This document shows positions 1 through 12,700 of a DNA stretch of 64,000 bases, in pieces. The position numbers were made by a program, and so were the translations under genes. The stretch is from Atrichornis clamosus (lineage: Eukaryota; Chordata; Aves; Passeriformes; Menuridae), in the NCBI GenBank assembly GCA_013400975.1, contig WBMZ01000284.1, positions 1 to 64,000 of the forward strand. The letters are read 5' to 3'. Every line of letters starts with the position of its first letter. Positions within the stretch are counted from its first letter, which is position 1. The notes beneath the pieces were generated by a model, which was given only the letters and a program-made list of their open reading frames with translations, had not been told where the DNA came from and searched no databases.

Positions 1-781
1 TTTTAAACTAAGACAACACTGCAGGAATCCCCTGAATTGCTTGCAACCAGCTGTATTGCTTTCCCAGTAGAAGTCTGGATGGTTGAAATCCTCCATCTGG
101 ATGAGAGCTTATGAGCATGACACTTCCTGTACCTGAAGCAAGTCAGCCTTGTCAACAGGCTCCCCCTGATCAGGTGGCCTGTATTAGACCTCCACCACCA
201 GGTGTCCTCTGGTTTCCCTGTCCCTGACTTTTACTCACAGGTCCTCCACGTGTACATGGCTGTTACTCAGAGACAGTTCTTTACAATCTATCCCTTCCTT
301 AACAACCACTCCACCCCTCCTTCCTAGCCTATCTCCTCTAAAAACTCAGAATTCCTCAACTGCAGTGTTCCAGTTGTGTGACTCATCTCTCTGAGTTTCT
401 GTGACAGCAGTTATGTCCTAATTAGTTTCCTACTTGCACCATGGTTCCCAACTCCTTCTGCTTGTTATCCATGCTGCATGCATTTGTGTGGAGGACTTCA
501 GCTGGGCTGTCAAACTCTTCCTTCTTTGGCAGGGTCCAGGGAGACTTCGAGATTCTGGAGTTCCCTGCAGCCGAGGGTTTAGTGAGCTCTCTCAGCCTTC
601 AGAGGTCTGTTTGGGTGTAGGCATCTACGTAGGGAACCTGTGGCCTTTCTGTCCTGGTTTCAGCCTCAACCAGGCAGTTGTGACAGGTAGGTACCATTTT
701 TGCTGCCAAAGAAAGGCTGATTCTTGTTGACCTCCCAATAGGATGGAGTGACCCCTCTTCTGAACCCTTCCTCACCAACAA
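1..781 (-). mobile_element. CR1 LINE fragment, 5' part of ORF2 (endonuclease) plus probable end of ORF1
   Basis: Read on the minus strand, 1-500 translates piecewise into the start of CR1 ORF2. TNACSMDNKQKELG (about 490-430) corresponds to the family's TNARSMGNKQEELE. YRPPDQGEPVDKAD (about 195-150) and DFNHPDFYW (about 95-65) are endonuclease-region motifs. The frame is interrupted by stops, for example just before YRPPDQ, so the copy is dead. From about 781 to 599 there is a 60-codon open stretch with EAETRTERP and DAYTQTDL; TQT-type motifs of this kind occur in avian CR1 ORF1, but this part is less certain. The element probably runs off the left edge, where the reverse transcriptase part would lie. 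Most bird CR1 copies keep only the 3' end, so a 5' part is uncommon. Confidence 0.85.
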
Positions 782-2315
782 CCATGCAAACTAATGCACC
801 ACATTCTTTTTGTCATTCTTTAGGTGTCCTGCTCACTCCCACTGATAGTAGTAAAGAAACCTAATGTAATGAGCAGGAAGAGAATATAAACTACTGAAAT
901 GAAATTAAAGAGAGAGCAAATTATTTTAAAGCAAAAAGATGAGTGTGAGCTGGACACCTGCTGCTTTCTTCTTCCAGCAGAAATTAATGATATGCAGTAT
1001 CAGACAGGGATAAGATAAAAGTAAACCCCCTTTTCTCCAAATAACAGTAACTAGTCTCTTGCTTTATGCTGCAGACCTGTTATTTGGGCAGTGTTTTTTA
1101 TTTTAAAAGATTTAAGTGATTTGAGGAAGAGAGGTAATGAAAGGGATTTTAAAACTTCCCAGTACCTAGCAGCATCCTGCAGGGACAATACTAAAATTTA
1201 TTCTGAAAGTGTTTACCCCCCCTATTGCCTATATTTTAGCAAAATTCTATCCATAAGCTGTGTTATTACAAGGAAAAAAAAAAGACTGCTTATTAACAAT
1301 AATTCATTCACTGCAACTCAGTGATTTGTTATTCACATTTATGTTTGTGCCAGGCATCCTGAGAAGCGTCTGAAAACCTCAAATCTTACAAGTTTTAATA
1401 GAACTCTATTCAGAATATTTTTGTTACCCAGCTGGGACTGGGAAGACAAAGAGGGAGAGCAACATTTAAACCCTGGTGCACAGCTTGGATGACCCAAGCA
1501 AGCCACAACATGAAAAGCTAGTGTGTGCTAACCTTTACTCCATGTACTAAGGACTTCTAGCTAAATGGAGCCAAATAAAAGGCATCAAAATGTTACCATC
1601 AACATTTTCCAGCCACAATGAGAAACTAGCACTTGAAGACCTTATGCAAACCAACCAAATCTGGTGCTTATCTTAGTGCTCACAAAGATTAGAAACACAC
1701 ACATGCAATCCAGTCTCACTGAAAAAAACCTTACAGAAATATTAGCAAATCACAATAAGAAGACCTCTAGAGCAGGCCTCCTGTAGGGTTTGACAGGTTT
1801 GACCTACATTTGTATTAGGGAGTACGGCAGCTGAGCAGAGGAAGATCTGAAGGCCAAGCAGCTGAGGGTGGTGTTCTCTCTAGAGCCACCCAGCACTTTT
1901 ACTTTATGTTATATCAAGCATGATCCTGGAGAGTGAGTAGTCATTGAGCTTTTGAAGTGCTCTAAGGTGAACCACCAACATCTTTGCTTAGTTTCATACT
2001 GCAAGAGTCTGGTTCACTTTCTCCAAATAGATTCTACAACAGGGACAATTGGGAGATACTGACAAAAAAGCCACCTTCATCCAATCCAACACACTAAAGA
2101 GGATGCAGTCATACAGATTTTGGTATCCTTAGTACTCATATTCGGTCAAAGATTGTTCCCATATCAGTAGACTCAACAGTTTCTTCCACAAGGAAAAAAA
2201 TTTGGGGCTGAACTAACCACCTCTGATGACACAGGATTGCAAAAAAAATGGAGTCCAATTTATTAAAAATAAAAGACAGTAAGAGGACAATGCTATGCTG
2301 CAGTAGATCCACCAC
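782..2315. other. Unassigned AT-rich intergenic DNA
   Basis: I see no coding frame with codon bias, no splice-bounded exon and no repeat I can name here. Short A-runs occur, for example near 1274. The open frame at 1091-1324 is lysine-rich and fits chance. Confidence 0.6.
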
Positions 2316-2317
2316 CA

Positions 2318-2475
2318 GTTTCCTACATGATCTTGCTTAGGTAATTTACCTCCCCCATGCCTCATTCCCATCTCCAAGAACATGAGAATAAATGAATACT
2401 GGGAGCTACTCAGATTTTAGAAGGGGTCAAATAGCTACAAAGCTCAAAACATTTGAGATAAGTATTGAAGGATTT
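2318..2475 (+). repeat. MIR-like SINE relic, sense orientation
   Basis: The stretch TGATCTTGCTTAGGTAATTT followed by acctcccccatgcctcattcc and a 'gaataa' segment lines up with the MIR core, which reads roughly 'tgaccttgggcaagtcacttaacctctctgtgcctcagtt...'. Further along, 'caaagctcaaaacatttgagat' fits the tail segment around 'aaagcgctttgagat'. The copy is heavily diverged, as expected for an ancient amniote SINE. The call rests on by-eye alignment, so subfamily and ends are uncertain. Confidence 0.5.
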
Positions 2476-5400
2476 TTAAGAAGTGAGCTCAACTACATAA
2501 TTTCCATCTAAACCCACACTGGAAACAACTTGTTGCTAGAAATATGTGGCCAAAAACACTTGAAGTTAAACTTGTGTCTGCTGGAATACATCTCATTGTT
2601 TCTCTGATTGCCTTTTCTTTTAGAGACTCAGATTTACTTAAAAGGCCATCAGAAAACAAGAACAACCAACACACCCACTTTCCTAAGTTTATAACAAAAA
2701 AACTCAAAAAATTATAACTCAATGACTGACACCTAATAAAGGCTCTTACAAGCACATTATTTTTAACAGGCAGGACTGACAGCTTTTAGAAAGGCTAATG
2801 TTATCACAGCAATATTTGAGTTAAAAAGTGGAGCAAAAGAAGAGACCTGTTCTGACATTCACAGCAAATACAGGAAGCAAAGAGTCCAGAGAAAATAAGG
2901 AAGCAAAAACATCAAACAGTTGAAATTGAAATCTACTAACAACAGGAAATGTGAATAAAACCACAAGATCAGTGAAGTGAGAACTGCCAAGTGATTCCTC
3001 TTAGGGAATCAAGTGACTGATTGATCACAGGCATTTTAATCTACCCTATTTTAGTTACAATTCAATCAAATGTACGATTCAAAGCAGAAAAGCAAGCATC
3101 TTGAAGGAAGCAATCTATATGAGCATAATAGATGTGGATAATTTTTATGAAAAATAAATCAAGGTAGAGGTGCCTGTGGGCTTGATTTAATTGCAGAGGG
3201 AGAAGAGTGACCATTTTCTGGCAGAGAACTTTGATGTGCTTGCTGAAGAACTCGTGTTTTTTAAATTATCATGTGCATCATGAAAAGGGCAACAGCTGCA
3301 CAGCAGTAACTTGACATGCAAATTCCTGCCTTTATTCAGTCCACGTATGCACATGCTGATAAGAGATTTAAGCCGAAAAATATTCATTTTGCGTCATCAT
3401 ATGTAGAAGGGATATAGTTGTTTGCTCTGAAAAAAGCTGCTTAAAACCAAGAAAAACATGCCATTTCACAAGCAAGCATCAAAACATTTAGATTTTCATT
3501 ACTGTTTTAACCTTATGAATAGAAATAGACTGAAGGGTATGAGCTGATCATAAACTGACAGAGGTATTAAGAGCAAAATCTCTGAAAGGCCATAATATAC
3601 ATAAATGTGGGAATGAGCAGCTAGCTTTAATATTTAGTTGTAAAGGAGAAATCCAGGTAAATTTATTTCCCCCACAGACATAAGATTAATTTGGTTAGAT
3701 GTGGTTCATAACACATTAGCTGCACATTTGTCTATCAGCTTTCAGCACTTAAAACTGCCCATGCCAACAACAGAAGATGCCCACCTGTTCCTGCATAGAT
3801 TTGTCCTGGTGGTTCATTACAGCCTCTGTTTTTTCGCACTGACAATTTTCTCTGTGTGGTGACTACAAACCAGCACCTCTTGTTTAGGGTGATATGAAAG
3901 TGGGAATCGTGAACTAAGGCACCCCCAGAGTGAAATCTCCCTCAAACGCACCAGGATCAAGACTGAGAAGACTCTGGTTAAAAAATCCCCAGATTTTGTC
4001 TGAAGGAATTGATAATCCTGTTCTTTCTTTGCACCCTGCTATCCATGTCCCTGGTAAAAACTCTGTCTGTCTCCAGCTTTCTTCCTCCATTCTGATCCTG
4101 CAATGTTTACTCCTGTATTTTCCTAAGCCCTCGCATTCATAACTCTTATTGAGACTTCTGTAAAACTTTTTCAAACCACGATAGCCCCCCATGCAGCAGT
4201 AAATTTACTAATATTTAAGATTTGAGAAATCTGGCTAAGAAGTTTAACTAAAAGCTGTAATTGTTTTCAACCCCCTACTGCTGAGCTGGAATAACACTGG
4301 GTGTGCAGCTCCTGTAGGCTCCACCAAGAGCCACCCGTTCATATCATGACCTTGTTTGATTCCTTCTTGGAACTGTGGCAGCTAGCAAGCAGAGATGGAT
4401 ACCTGGCTTTGTTAACATTTAAATGATTGTTTTTCTTCAGCTCTTCCTTTTTTTCTGGATGAATACATAGGTTTGTTCTCTGCAATCACTTGGCAGAAAA
4501 CAGGAGAGCAGATGAGGAGACACTGTTAAAGTGTTCTCACACAGGCAATTGAATGAACTGCAAAACCAGTGTTGTGGTTACCAGCAGTAGACATAAAATA
4601 TATATCTGACAAACCCAGACCAAAACGTTGGCTGGATGGACAAGTAAGGATAATTTAGAAACAGGATTGCATACATACATAAAAATCTGTTCCCCCCTAT
4701 CCCCTCAACTTTTATAGCCAACCACTTTTTTGGTCCAGTACATAAACTTGCACCTGATTAGCAGAAACTACTTGGGCAACTGCAGTATGGAAAAAGTTAT
4801 TGCCAACACCACAGCTACCACTTCTCTTTTGTGACTCAGCCCATCTTTTTCACAGCATCTTCAGTGCTGCACACAAGACTGTGCAGTAACCATTATTATG
4901 AATTTATTCCTCAAAAAAAAAAAAAAATCAAAGGGCTAAGCAGAGCCCACTACTGCCAGTACAGTATTGGAGAACAACTCTGATAAGTTGTTTAACAAGA
5001 CTTGATTTTCTTCAAAATTTATTATTCTAGAGGATTTTGGATTTTGTCTGATTATGTGAAAAAGCTAAATCAATACAATAAAAAAAAGGAAATAAGCATA
5101 CTTTAATGGATACTGAAAAGACAAAGGAAGTCACAGATATACACCTCTTTCCTAAATTAAATTTAGCGGCTTTGAAAGTTTCTCAATACTCAGCCCTGCA
5201 GAAGGAAGGCCTTCATTTATAAAAGATGTAGAACATACATATTAGAAGTGCAGGCTGAGCTGTATGAATAAGTTATAAATAATGTAAGTCATTGAATGCC
5301 TCCCCACCTCCTGCCAGAATGGAGCAGGAACAGCTCATGATTTTCAGATAAAGTTTGTTATTCAGAAATTATCTATGAAGTCATCTCCATGAATTGCTAT

Positions 5401-7539
5401 TTACTTATACCTTCTGCCTGAATGGATAGTTGCTCTTATTAGCTGTTGAAAATTCCAGCTGTTTTGATTGGCATGTAGCTCACATAGCACATCTCTCCAC
5501 TTTCCCCGAGCATAGGCACTAACTGGGAACTCACAAAACTACCCATTTTAATCTTAAACCTGATTCAATTACTTGTGTTCTGTGAGCCTGGTAGGACATT
5601 TCCTTTCAAGCAGTAAGCATCCACCTCACTGTGGCACAAGCTGTGCAGCCACGTTGACAGAACTCTAGACACCAACACCTGGGCCACAGGCTTTCGTCAG
5701 GTGATTGCCTCTCACTGCTCAAGTGCCACCTGCAATCAGAGCTGCTGTCTTTAAGAGCCACTAGGAGCAGATGACAGCCTCCTATAGAGGACCCAGATAT
5801 AATTAAACTAGGCAACAGTTACAAATCTGGAAGCATTTATGGAAGTTCTGTGCCATATTTACCCCAAATCTTCAAGACAGATACTGTCCATCTATGAAAG
5901 CCTCGCGCCCTAGGGTGAATAACATGGATATAGATCAAAGACTAACCTAAGCTGAGCAGAGATTTGGACAGCCCAGAGGATGTTCCACATGACTGTTTCC
6001 AACACAGCAATGCAACAGGTATATTGGTATGTTCTTTGCAAAAGTGTGTCTGGTTTTCATGTTTTGAATTTTTTAATTTTCCACCATTTTTAGTCAGATA
6101 CTTACTTTGCTCATTTACGCTAAAAGCACTTGTCAAACATATGGTCATGAATTTCTTAAAGGTTTACCTCCACATGTGATGTCTTCAATTTACTGTCAGT
6201 AAGCCAGTAATCTCCAGAGGAAGCCTTTGAAATTGTTTCTCCTTCAGGATCCTACTTTAGAAGAGCCCTTGATTTCTGTTTTAGGAACTTGAGAAACAAG
6301 GTAGACGTTTGGTGGTTGGCTTTGTGAATTTTTTTTTTCCTGATTTAGAAAATACTCCCCCTTATTGCAGATTTCTAGACTCTTGAACACAGAGATACTG
6401 AGCTCAGATATGGTGTTTAGGATAGTCTGTGTTCAAATCAGTCACTCTTGCAACAGGAATCCCACAAGGCTATCCCTAGAACAAGCAAAAAGCTGAGGAA
6501 ACAGTTCTATCATAAACACATCATTTTGTTAAAAGCCAAAACATTTCAAAGGAATGCATTTTATATGGATAAAATGAAAATTTGACAGCATTACAATACT
6601 TCGGGTTTGCTTTTATATGAAAAAAGTATTGCAAATTTCACTGTTTTCTTCAACAGTTTGAGGTATGAACAAAAAAATTAACAGAATACAAAAGTAAAAA
6701 AATCATCACTTGGTTTCAGCTCCAAAAGAAATTCTCAGATAAGTTTGGAAGAATGATTATTTTATATGTTTCAAAACCAGACTTGGCTTTGCAACACAAT
6801 AAACCCAAAAAGCTAACTAAACTTCCTGACCAATCTTGGGCCCAACAATCAATCTAGATGACAAGCCTGCTAAAAGCGTCAGTGCACTGATATTTTTTGT
6901 TATTTATATACCCACAAAGGTCCAAGAAAAATGCACAGCAAAATGACAGACAAACCCAGACAGAAGCTTGGAGTCCAGTATCTAGTTGTAGACAATATAC
7001 ACTTTGCATCCTAGTTCCAAATAGGCTTCACAACAAATCCTGAACATCAGACTCATCCACATTAAAGTGTCATAGCAATTTTGGGATGAATGTGAAGCAG
7101 CTAAATGATCCAAGACCAAATTTTAAAGGTCAAATGCCTGTTTTAGAAATATTATGCTTGTCAGCAGCCTTGGCTGATGCAAGAGATTGCACTAGCACAG
7201 AATTTTGACTACTACCCACCACTGCTAGAACAAGTCCCTGAAGAACAGTGCTAAGGCACATTAATAGGACAATGTGGAATAAATATTTTTAAAATATGAA
7301 GTTGTACTTCTGCCAAAGCAATTCACAGGCACTCAAGCCAAACAGTCACATTACTCTTAGCATGCAAAGGATTTCTACGCACTGCTAAAGAACATGCTCA
7401 GGATTATTCTCAATGAGAACACCTAATGGAAAAAGCAATGGTCAAAAATATCCTCTTTGATGCAAATGACATTTGAATCACAATGAAAAGCAGTATACAT
7501 AATAATAACATATGTTGCCAGAATCTTCCAGCTGCAAGT
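2476..7539. other. Unassigned intergenic DNA with a 15-A run
   Basis: There is no recognisable gene or named repeat. A run of 15 A at 4913-4927 could be the tail of an old retroposed insert, but no recognisable body precedes it. Open frames here (for example 3914-4192 minus and 5606-5815 minus) are short, lack family motifs and overlap frames on the other strand. 3190-3420 has a texture that could reflect a conserved non-coding element, without proof. Confidence 0.6.
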
Positions 7540-7745
7540 ACCCAAACATTTTTCAAAGGGTAGTTATTTCAAGTAGCTTGTTACCTGTTTCCGCAAAGAA
7601 TTGCACAGCAGCTCAGAGGAGCTGAGTGATTTGCTCAGGAATATTCAAGGTCAGGCAACAATGGCACAGAGGCAGCCGTGTGAATAGACCCCTGCTCTCC
7701 CCATCTCCAATTCCCCAGCCCAGCGAGTAGGCCAGCAGGGCCTCT
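7540..7745 (-). repeat. MIR-like SINE relic, antisense orientation
   Basis: On the plus strand, 'ctgagtgatttgctcagg' followed by 'ggtcaggcaacaatggcacag' and a 'tgaatagacccctgctctcc' segment follows the order of the reverse complement of MIR ('gttaagtgacttgcccaaggtcacacag...gtggcagagc...gaacccagg'). The preceding 'acatttttcaaagggtagtta' fits the part near 'agcgctttacaaa'. The copy is diverged and its ends are approximate. Confidence 0.5.
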
Positions 7746-9758
7746 CCACTGCAGCAACACGTGGCAACCCTTGCATTAAGGGCTGCCTCTCTGAGAGGCT
7801 CTGTACCCACAGAAGATACATTAACCAGGGCATAATGCATACTGCAGCAAACACATCCACACAGTAATGAGAGGGTGAAACAGCAGCATTCACACGAAGC
7901 AAGACCTCACTGAAGTGAGTGATGCCAATATGCCGTTTTTTCTAAAAGCTTGACTACACCTTTAAAATATTTGGAAGTGTAAATACTGCCTTTGCATTTT
8001 ACGACACAATAAAAAGTGGTTTAATACAGCCATAAAAACTCCAATATGCCTTGACAAAGTTATTTTAAACACAGGTCTAAAGCCCATAGCTACTAAGTTT
8101 TAGACAGATTTAATTTCAGAAAGGCCTTGACACAATACCATTTTAAATGAAAGTAAAATATTCTGCATATCAAGACTTACTAAATAAATCTCAAGGTTTT
8201 TATGGCACTAATTAATGAGTATGAACACACTGGGACTGCTGAGTAATTTGCACTAAGACTATATATCGTAGATGCAAAACCAGAAAGTGGCATATGCCTT
8301 AGTACTGGAACTGGGGTTTAGGACTATCTGAAATAACATCACTGCAAATGAGGAATTCTTGTGGTTCTGGAGAGAATATTTACAACAGTGACCTAGGGCA
8401 CAAGCGAAATCAAACCATTCAAAGAATTAGAAGCAGCATGCACTGCATTCTGCCTGTCAAAACCTCACACAACCAAAACAATGAAAAATTAGAGTTAATT
8501 ATGCTTGTTTGCAGCAATCAGTGATTCATAACGTAACAGTCAGCAAGGCACATGAACAGCTTCACGCCCACTGTGAGGAAGCGTATTTGACCGGTGCTAT
8601 TTCCCACACAGGCACCAGGGCCAGCCCCAAGGCCAGGGGCGGCCAGCACACGTGCTGCAGGGGCAGCCAGGCAGGCATGGCCCGACACCCCCACCTCGGC
8701 CAAGCAGGACAGGGATGGGCAAGCATCTCTGGCAGGTCTGCCTCCAGGGGGTCCAGTGGGGGTGGTGACAACCTTGGCTTTAAAAAATGTTGAGCACAAT
8801 GTTAAGAAGGAAAGCATTTCTCCCCAGGCTGCCCAATTAGCTGCTCATAAGCAGAATTAGCAATTTTTAATTTTATTTTTAAAACACAATTAAGCCAAAC
8901 TTTTGCATTTCAGTTGAAATGAGGCAGGTGCTGCTCTCAACACAGCAGAGCTGACCTCTCTACTAGGACAGTGGTCTCTAGCTGGGTATCAACCTCTTTA
9001 TCTCTTTAATCACCAACAGCCCCAGAGCTACATCACCTGCATAACCCTCCCCACAAAGATCCCTTCACTGCCTTAGAGCAGCAGCAGCTGCTGCAGCTCA
9101 TGGGGCAGGGAAAAGGCAGGGGGTTTTTTTCTGAACAGTCACAATCAATTCCAGGACTGTTAAACCTACAGGGAAATGAGCCACAGAGGATGTTTAAGCA
9201 TACAGAGTGTGCACAACAGAACTGCATAGGTTTGTCTTTTGCAAAACAATTCAATTTGACTTTGGAAAAAAAGAAATCACCGTGAACAGGAGTTAAAGCA
9301 CTGAAAAGATAATTTACAGCATATATCATTTGCACAAGAATTGTACTTATCTATGAATTTTTTTCCTTTTAGTGTGGAAAAATATATTAAAAGGTACTTA
9401 TCTCATCTTAATCAGAATTATTTTGGTGTTCTAGCAGAGAAGCCTTGTACCAATTGTTTCTGCCCTCACCTGGCATCAAGATTAGTCAACACACTTCCTG
9501 GGAATCAAGGTGGTACTACAGCAAGATAAAAATTAAAATACACAGCATCCTCAAATCACATGCAAAGTAATTGGCAGAAACAAGACTTAGTCTTCTGATT
9601 TAGACACTGCAGAACCCTCTTCCTGTTAATTAAAAAAGGTTAGGTGAATGATTTAGTTGAGCAATTTAGGAGAATTATGAACCTTCCCAAACCTTTGTTC
9701 AAAATAAGAACTGAAATTTCTGGAGACTCATAAAAAGCTAACTTTAGTAACACACACC
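7746..9758. other. Unassigned DNA with a GC-rich patch at about 8600-8770
   Basis: The GC-rich patch opens overlapping frames on both strands (8509-8860). These are alanine-, proline- and glycine-rich shadows of base composition with no domain signature. No promoter, first exon or long CpG-island-like tract is visible around the patch. Nothing else can be named. Confidence 0.6.
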
Positions 9759-9782
9759 CTTGTGTATGTATACATACACAAG
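9759..9782. repeat. Perfect 24-bp palindrome
   Basis: The centre lies between 9770 and 9771. Each 12-base arm reads CTTGTGTATGTA 5'->3' on its own strand, with no loop. It is alternating purine-pyrimidine and CA/TA-rich, so it may have arisen from a short TG/CA repeat. No protein-binding role can be inferred. Confidence 0.9.
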
Positions 9783-12700
9783 TGCACACCCTGAGCCCTC
9801 CGCTTTCTCTTACCCTTCCTACATTTAACAAGCAGTAAAAGTGTCAGAATAATCTTGAAGAATAATGCCTGTGTCAACAGAAAATTTTCCACCCCACATA
9901 GCCTTCAGTAACACCATGTTCTTTTTCAGGGAAGGAATTCTGCAAACAGCTTGCCTGTTTTTTTTTTTTAAATTAGCTAAAGGAGTGATGAATGCAATAA
10001 GGAATAAAATTTTGTTTTTGTTAAACAAAAAGTGTTTTGATGAATGCCATTTTGTGCTTGACTTTTTAAAATGTCATTCAGCATGCACAAAGACTTAGGA
10101 GAAGCTTTTTACAAAAAAAAAAACCTCAAGTGGTTTTTGGCACTCTACAAAAGCACCTCTAACCACATGATTTTTTAACACTTAAATGTGAAAGAATGTT
10201 TATTTTGAAAACACTGCTCAGAATTGAGTTTATTTTGTTTTCCTCATCATTATCAGTGACCCCAAGGAGCATGAGAGGAGTTGAACTCCTGTCCTCACTG
10301 TGACTGGAATGCCAGCTCTAGTCCAAGAGCTGTATAAACCAGCCCTAGGATCAGGCTGGCAGACCCTGCCAATGTGAGCACCCTGCCAGTGCCAGCTGGA
10401 GAAGGCTCACAGCTGATGTTTCTGGTGTGTGCAGGGGATTGTGGTTCTGCCATACATATCCCCATAAATATGCCTGCAGCAAAACCCTAGCCTAACATAC
10501 ATTAACAGCTTATCTACCCATGGCATGCTCAGGAAAGTCAAAGCAAATCAGCTGAGGACATGGAGTTAAAGCCAGGAACTCAGAGTATTATTAGATGAAA
10601 GTTACTTTTAAGAGGGAATACCAAGAGGATACTTTAAATATATTTTAAGGCAATATAACCGGATTTCAGAAGTCAATTGATTTACCTTCTCTTTTCAAAG
10701 TACACATGTGAATAACAGGAAAACAGAAGAAAAAAGAAAGCAGAAAAGGTAGTAAATGTCAGTCTTCAGAAAGTACCAGTATCATCCAAATAAGTGTAAC
10801 TTCTCACATTTAAATTCCATTATAAAACCACACTACAATAAAGGTATCAGAAACCTTTTCTGCAGTTAAGGAGTCACTGAGACTAGGGATGTCATCTCAA
10901 GGCAGCACAGCTGCATTCCCAACACCAGAACTGAAAGAAGAATGACATTTGGGAGGCAGCTGCACACCAGAAACCCCTAGGCCACTCGAGAAAGACCTCT
11001 GTTCTAACACCTCAGTTGTTACGGTGCTGGGTCTGTGTTTCTATTTTCCCAAAATCAGGATTATAAAAATACGATTCCACTGTAATTTACCACCTGTAAC
11101 TCCAGTAGTTCTCACCTCAGCACAACGTCATCAACTGTCTTTTTGATCTGAGACAGCAGGAACATGAATTAGTGACCCACCATCTTTCACAAAGAAAAGT
11201 ATCATTTCGTTTTAAAACAAAATAAAACAAAGAGAAGTGCTGAACTCTGTTCCCAACTGCTTCATTTTACTCTTTCATCTCTTCATGCTCAGCTTCTTCA
11301 CCTTATACATGCAGCAAATGAAATCTCAAGAAATTCTTGCAGTGTGGAAATTTGAGCAATTTAACCTTTTGGGGTTTGGGCTTTGCATTACTTAACCACT
11401 TCTGAGCCAAGAGTTAATCCCTATGAAGTCTTTCCAAACCTTCTAGAGCCTATTCTTCATGGCAACAGCATCCTGCACAAGCCAGTAGTTAAACTGCAAG
11501 TTTTTCTTTGCTGGAGATTTCATAGCTTTAAAATGAAATTATCTAAGTTTTGTTCAAAGTATTCTTAAAGCCATTTCAAGGCACAATCCATTAGAACAAA
11601 AAATTTGAGACTGCATAGTGCAAAGGCTGGCTTCTGCACAAGTTTGTACGTAATTCAGTTTTGGTCGACTAATTTGACATTCATACACCACATTGTGCAG
11701 AATAGGAGAGGGAGTATTCAATAAGACACTGACACTGTGCGTAAATTTAAGATTATCTATCAGTTGCAGTTCTTTATTGAACTGGTCTCTCCTATTTGTG
11801 ATTCTTTTAAGGCCATAAATATTTCAGAGAGATAAAAAAAGACTTTAAAGTAACCTCCAATCCCCCAAATAAAGCATGAGGTCAAGAGTATGAAAAAGGT
11901 GCAGAAATAATCCTGGCCTGACATTTTGGTCACAGGTCATTCTCAGTTTTTAAAAACTGGTTTAATAAATTTTGAAATATTTTGTATTTTATATTTATCT
12001 GCATAAAAGTGTTGGAAATAATCTGTTTATTATTGCACAGGTGAAAAATACAACTTCTAACTGATGAATCAATCTAAATAGCATTTGAACTACTGCTTTT
12101 ATAACCCAAGGCTTGCATTTTCCCATCACCCTCCCAAAAGGCTATGCGTTCTTTACTTACTCATCTGCAGGAATTTACAGGTGTTCAATTAGCCATGGTA
12201 AGCCTTACCTTTTGTTCCCTGATTGCTATCAAAACATATTGAGAATTACAATAGAAACATATTGAGAATTACAGAGAAAAAGTTAATTAAAAGTTTGAAT
12301 AGAAGCTCTAGAAAGTTCAAACAAAAGATTTTTCCCTAGTTCATACCAAGATCTGGCTGCATGCATAATTACACTTAAATCAGACTGTAACTTTCTGTGC
12401 TTTTCTTCAATTAAAAAAATAAACCTCTCCCCTTCAATTTAGCTATAAGTTTATAAATAACCAGGGCTCCTATTACAGTCAATATCTTGTGGATATGATG
12501 TTAAAGTGATAAGATAGGCACAAAAGAACCAAAAAGTTCCAGTGATTTGTATTGTTGGGGCAGCTTGCCAGGTTCCCCATCTAAATCTATCCTATAAATA
12601 GAGGTATTCTGATGTTAAAACATTTCCCAAGCATCCACTCTAGTTTAAAGACAAGTTCCTTCAATGTCAGCTTTCCACAAATATAAATGATTGAGTTTAG

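Noticed and set aside
649..665. TGTCCTGGTTTCAGC, the start of a common neoavian LTR
   Set aside because: Only about 15 bases match. The following sequence does not continue into the LTR, and it lies inside the CR1 fragment region.
8509..8860. Overlapping open frames on both strands
   Set aside because: They follow a GC-rich patch, are low-complexity in composition and carry no motifs.
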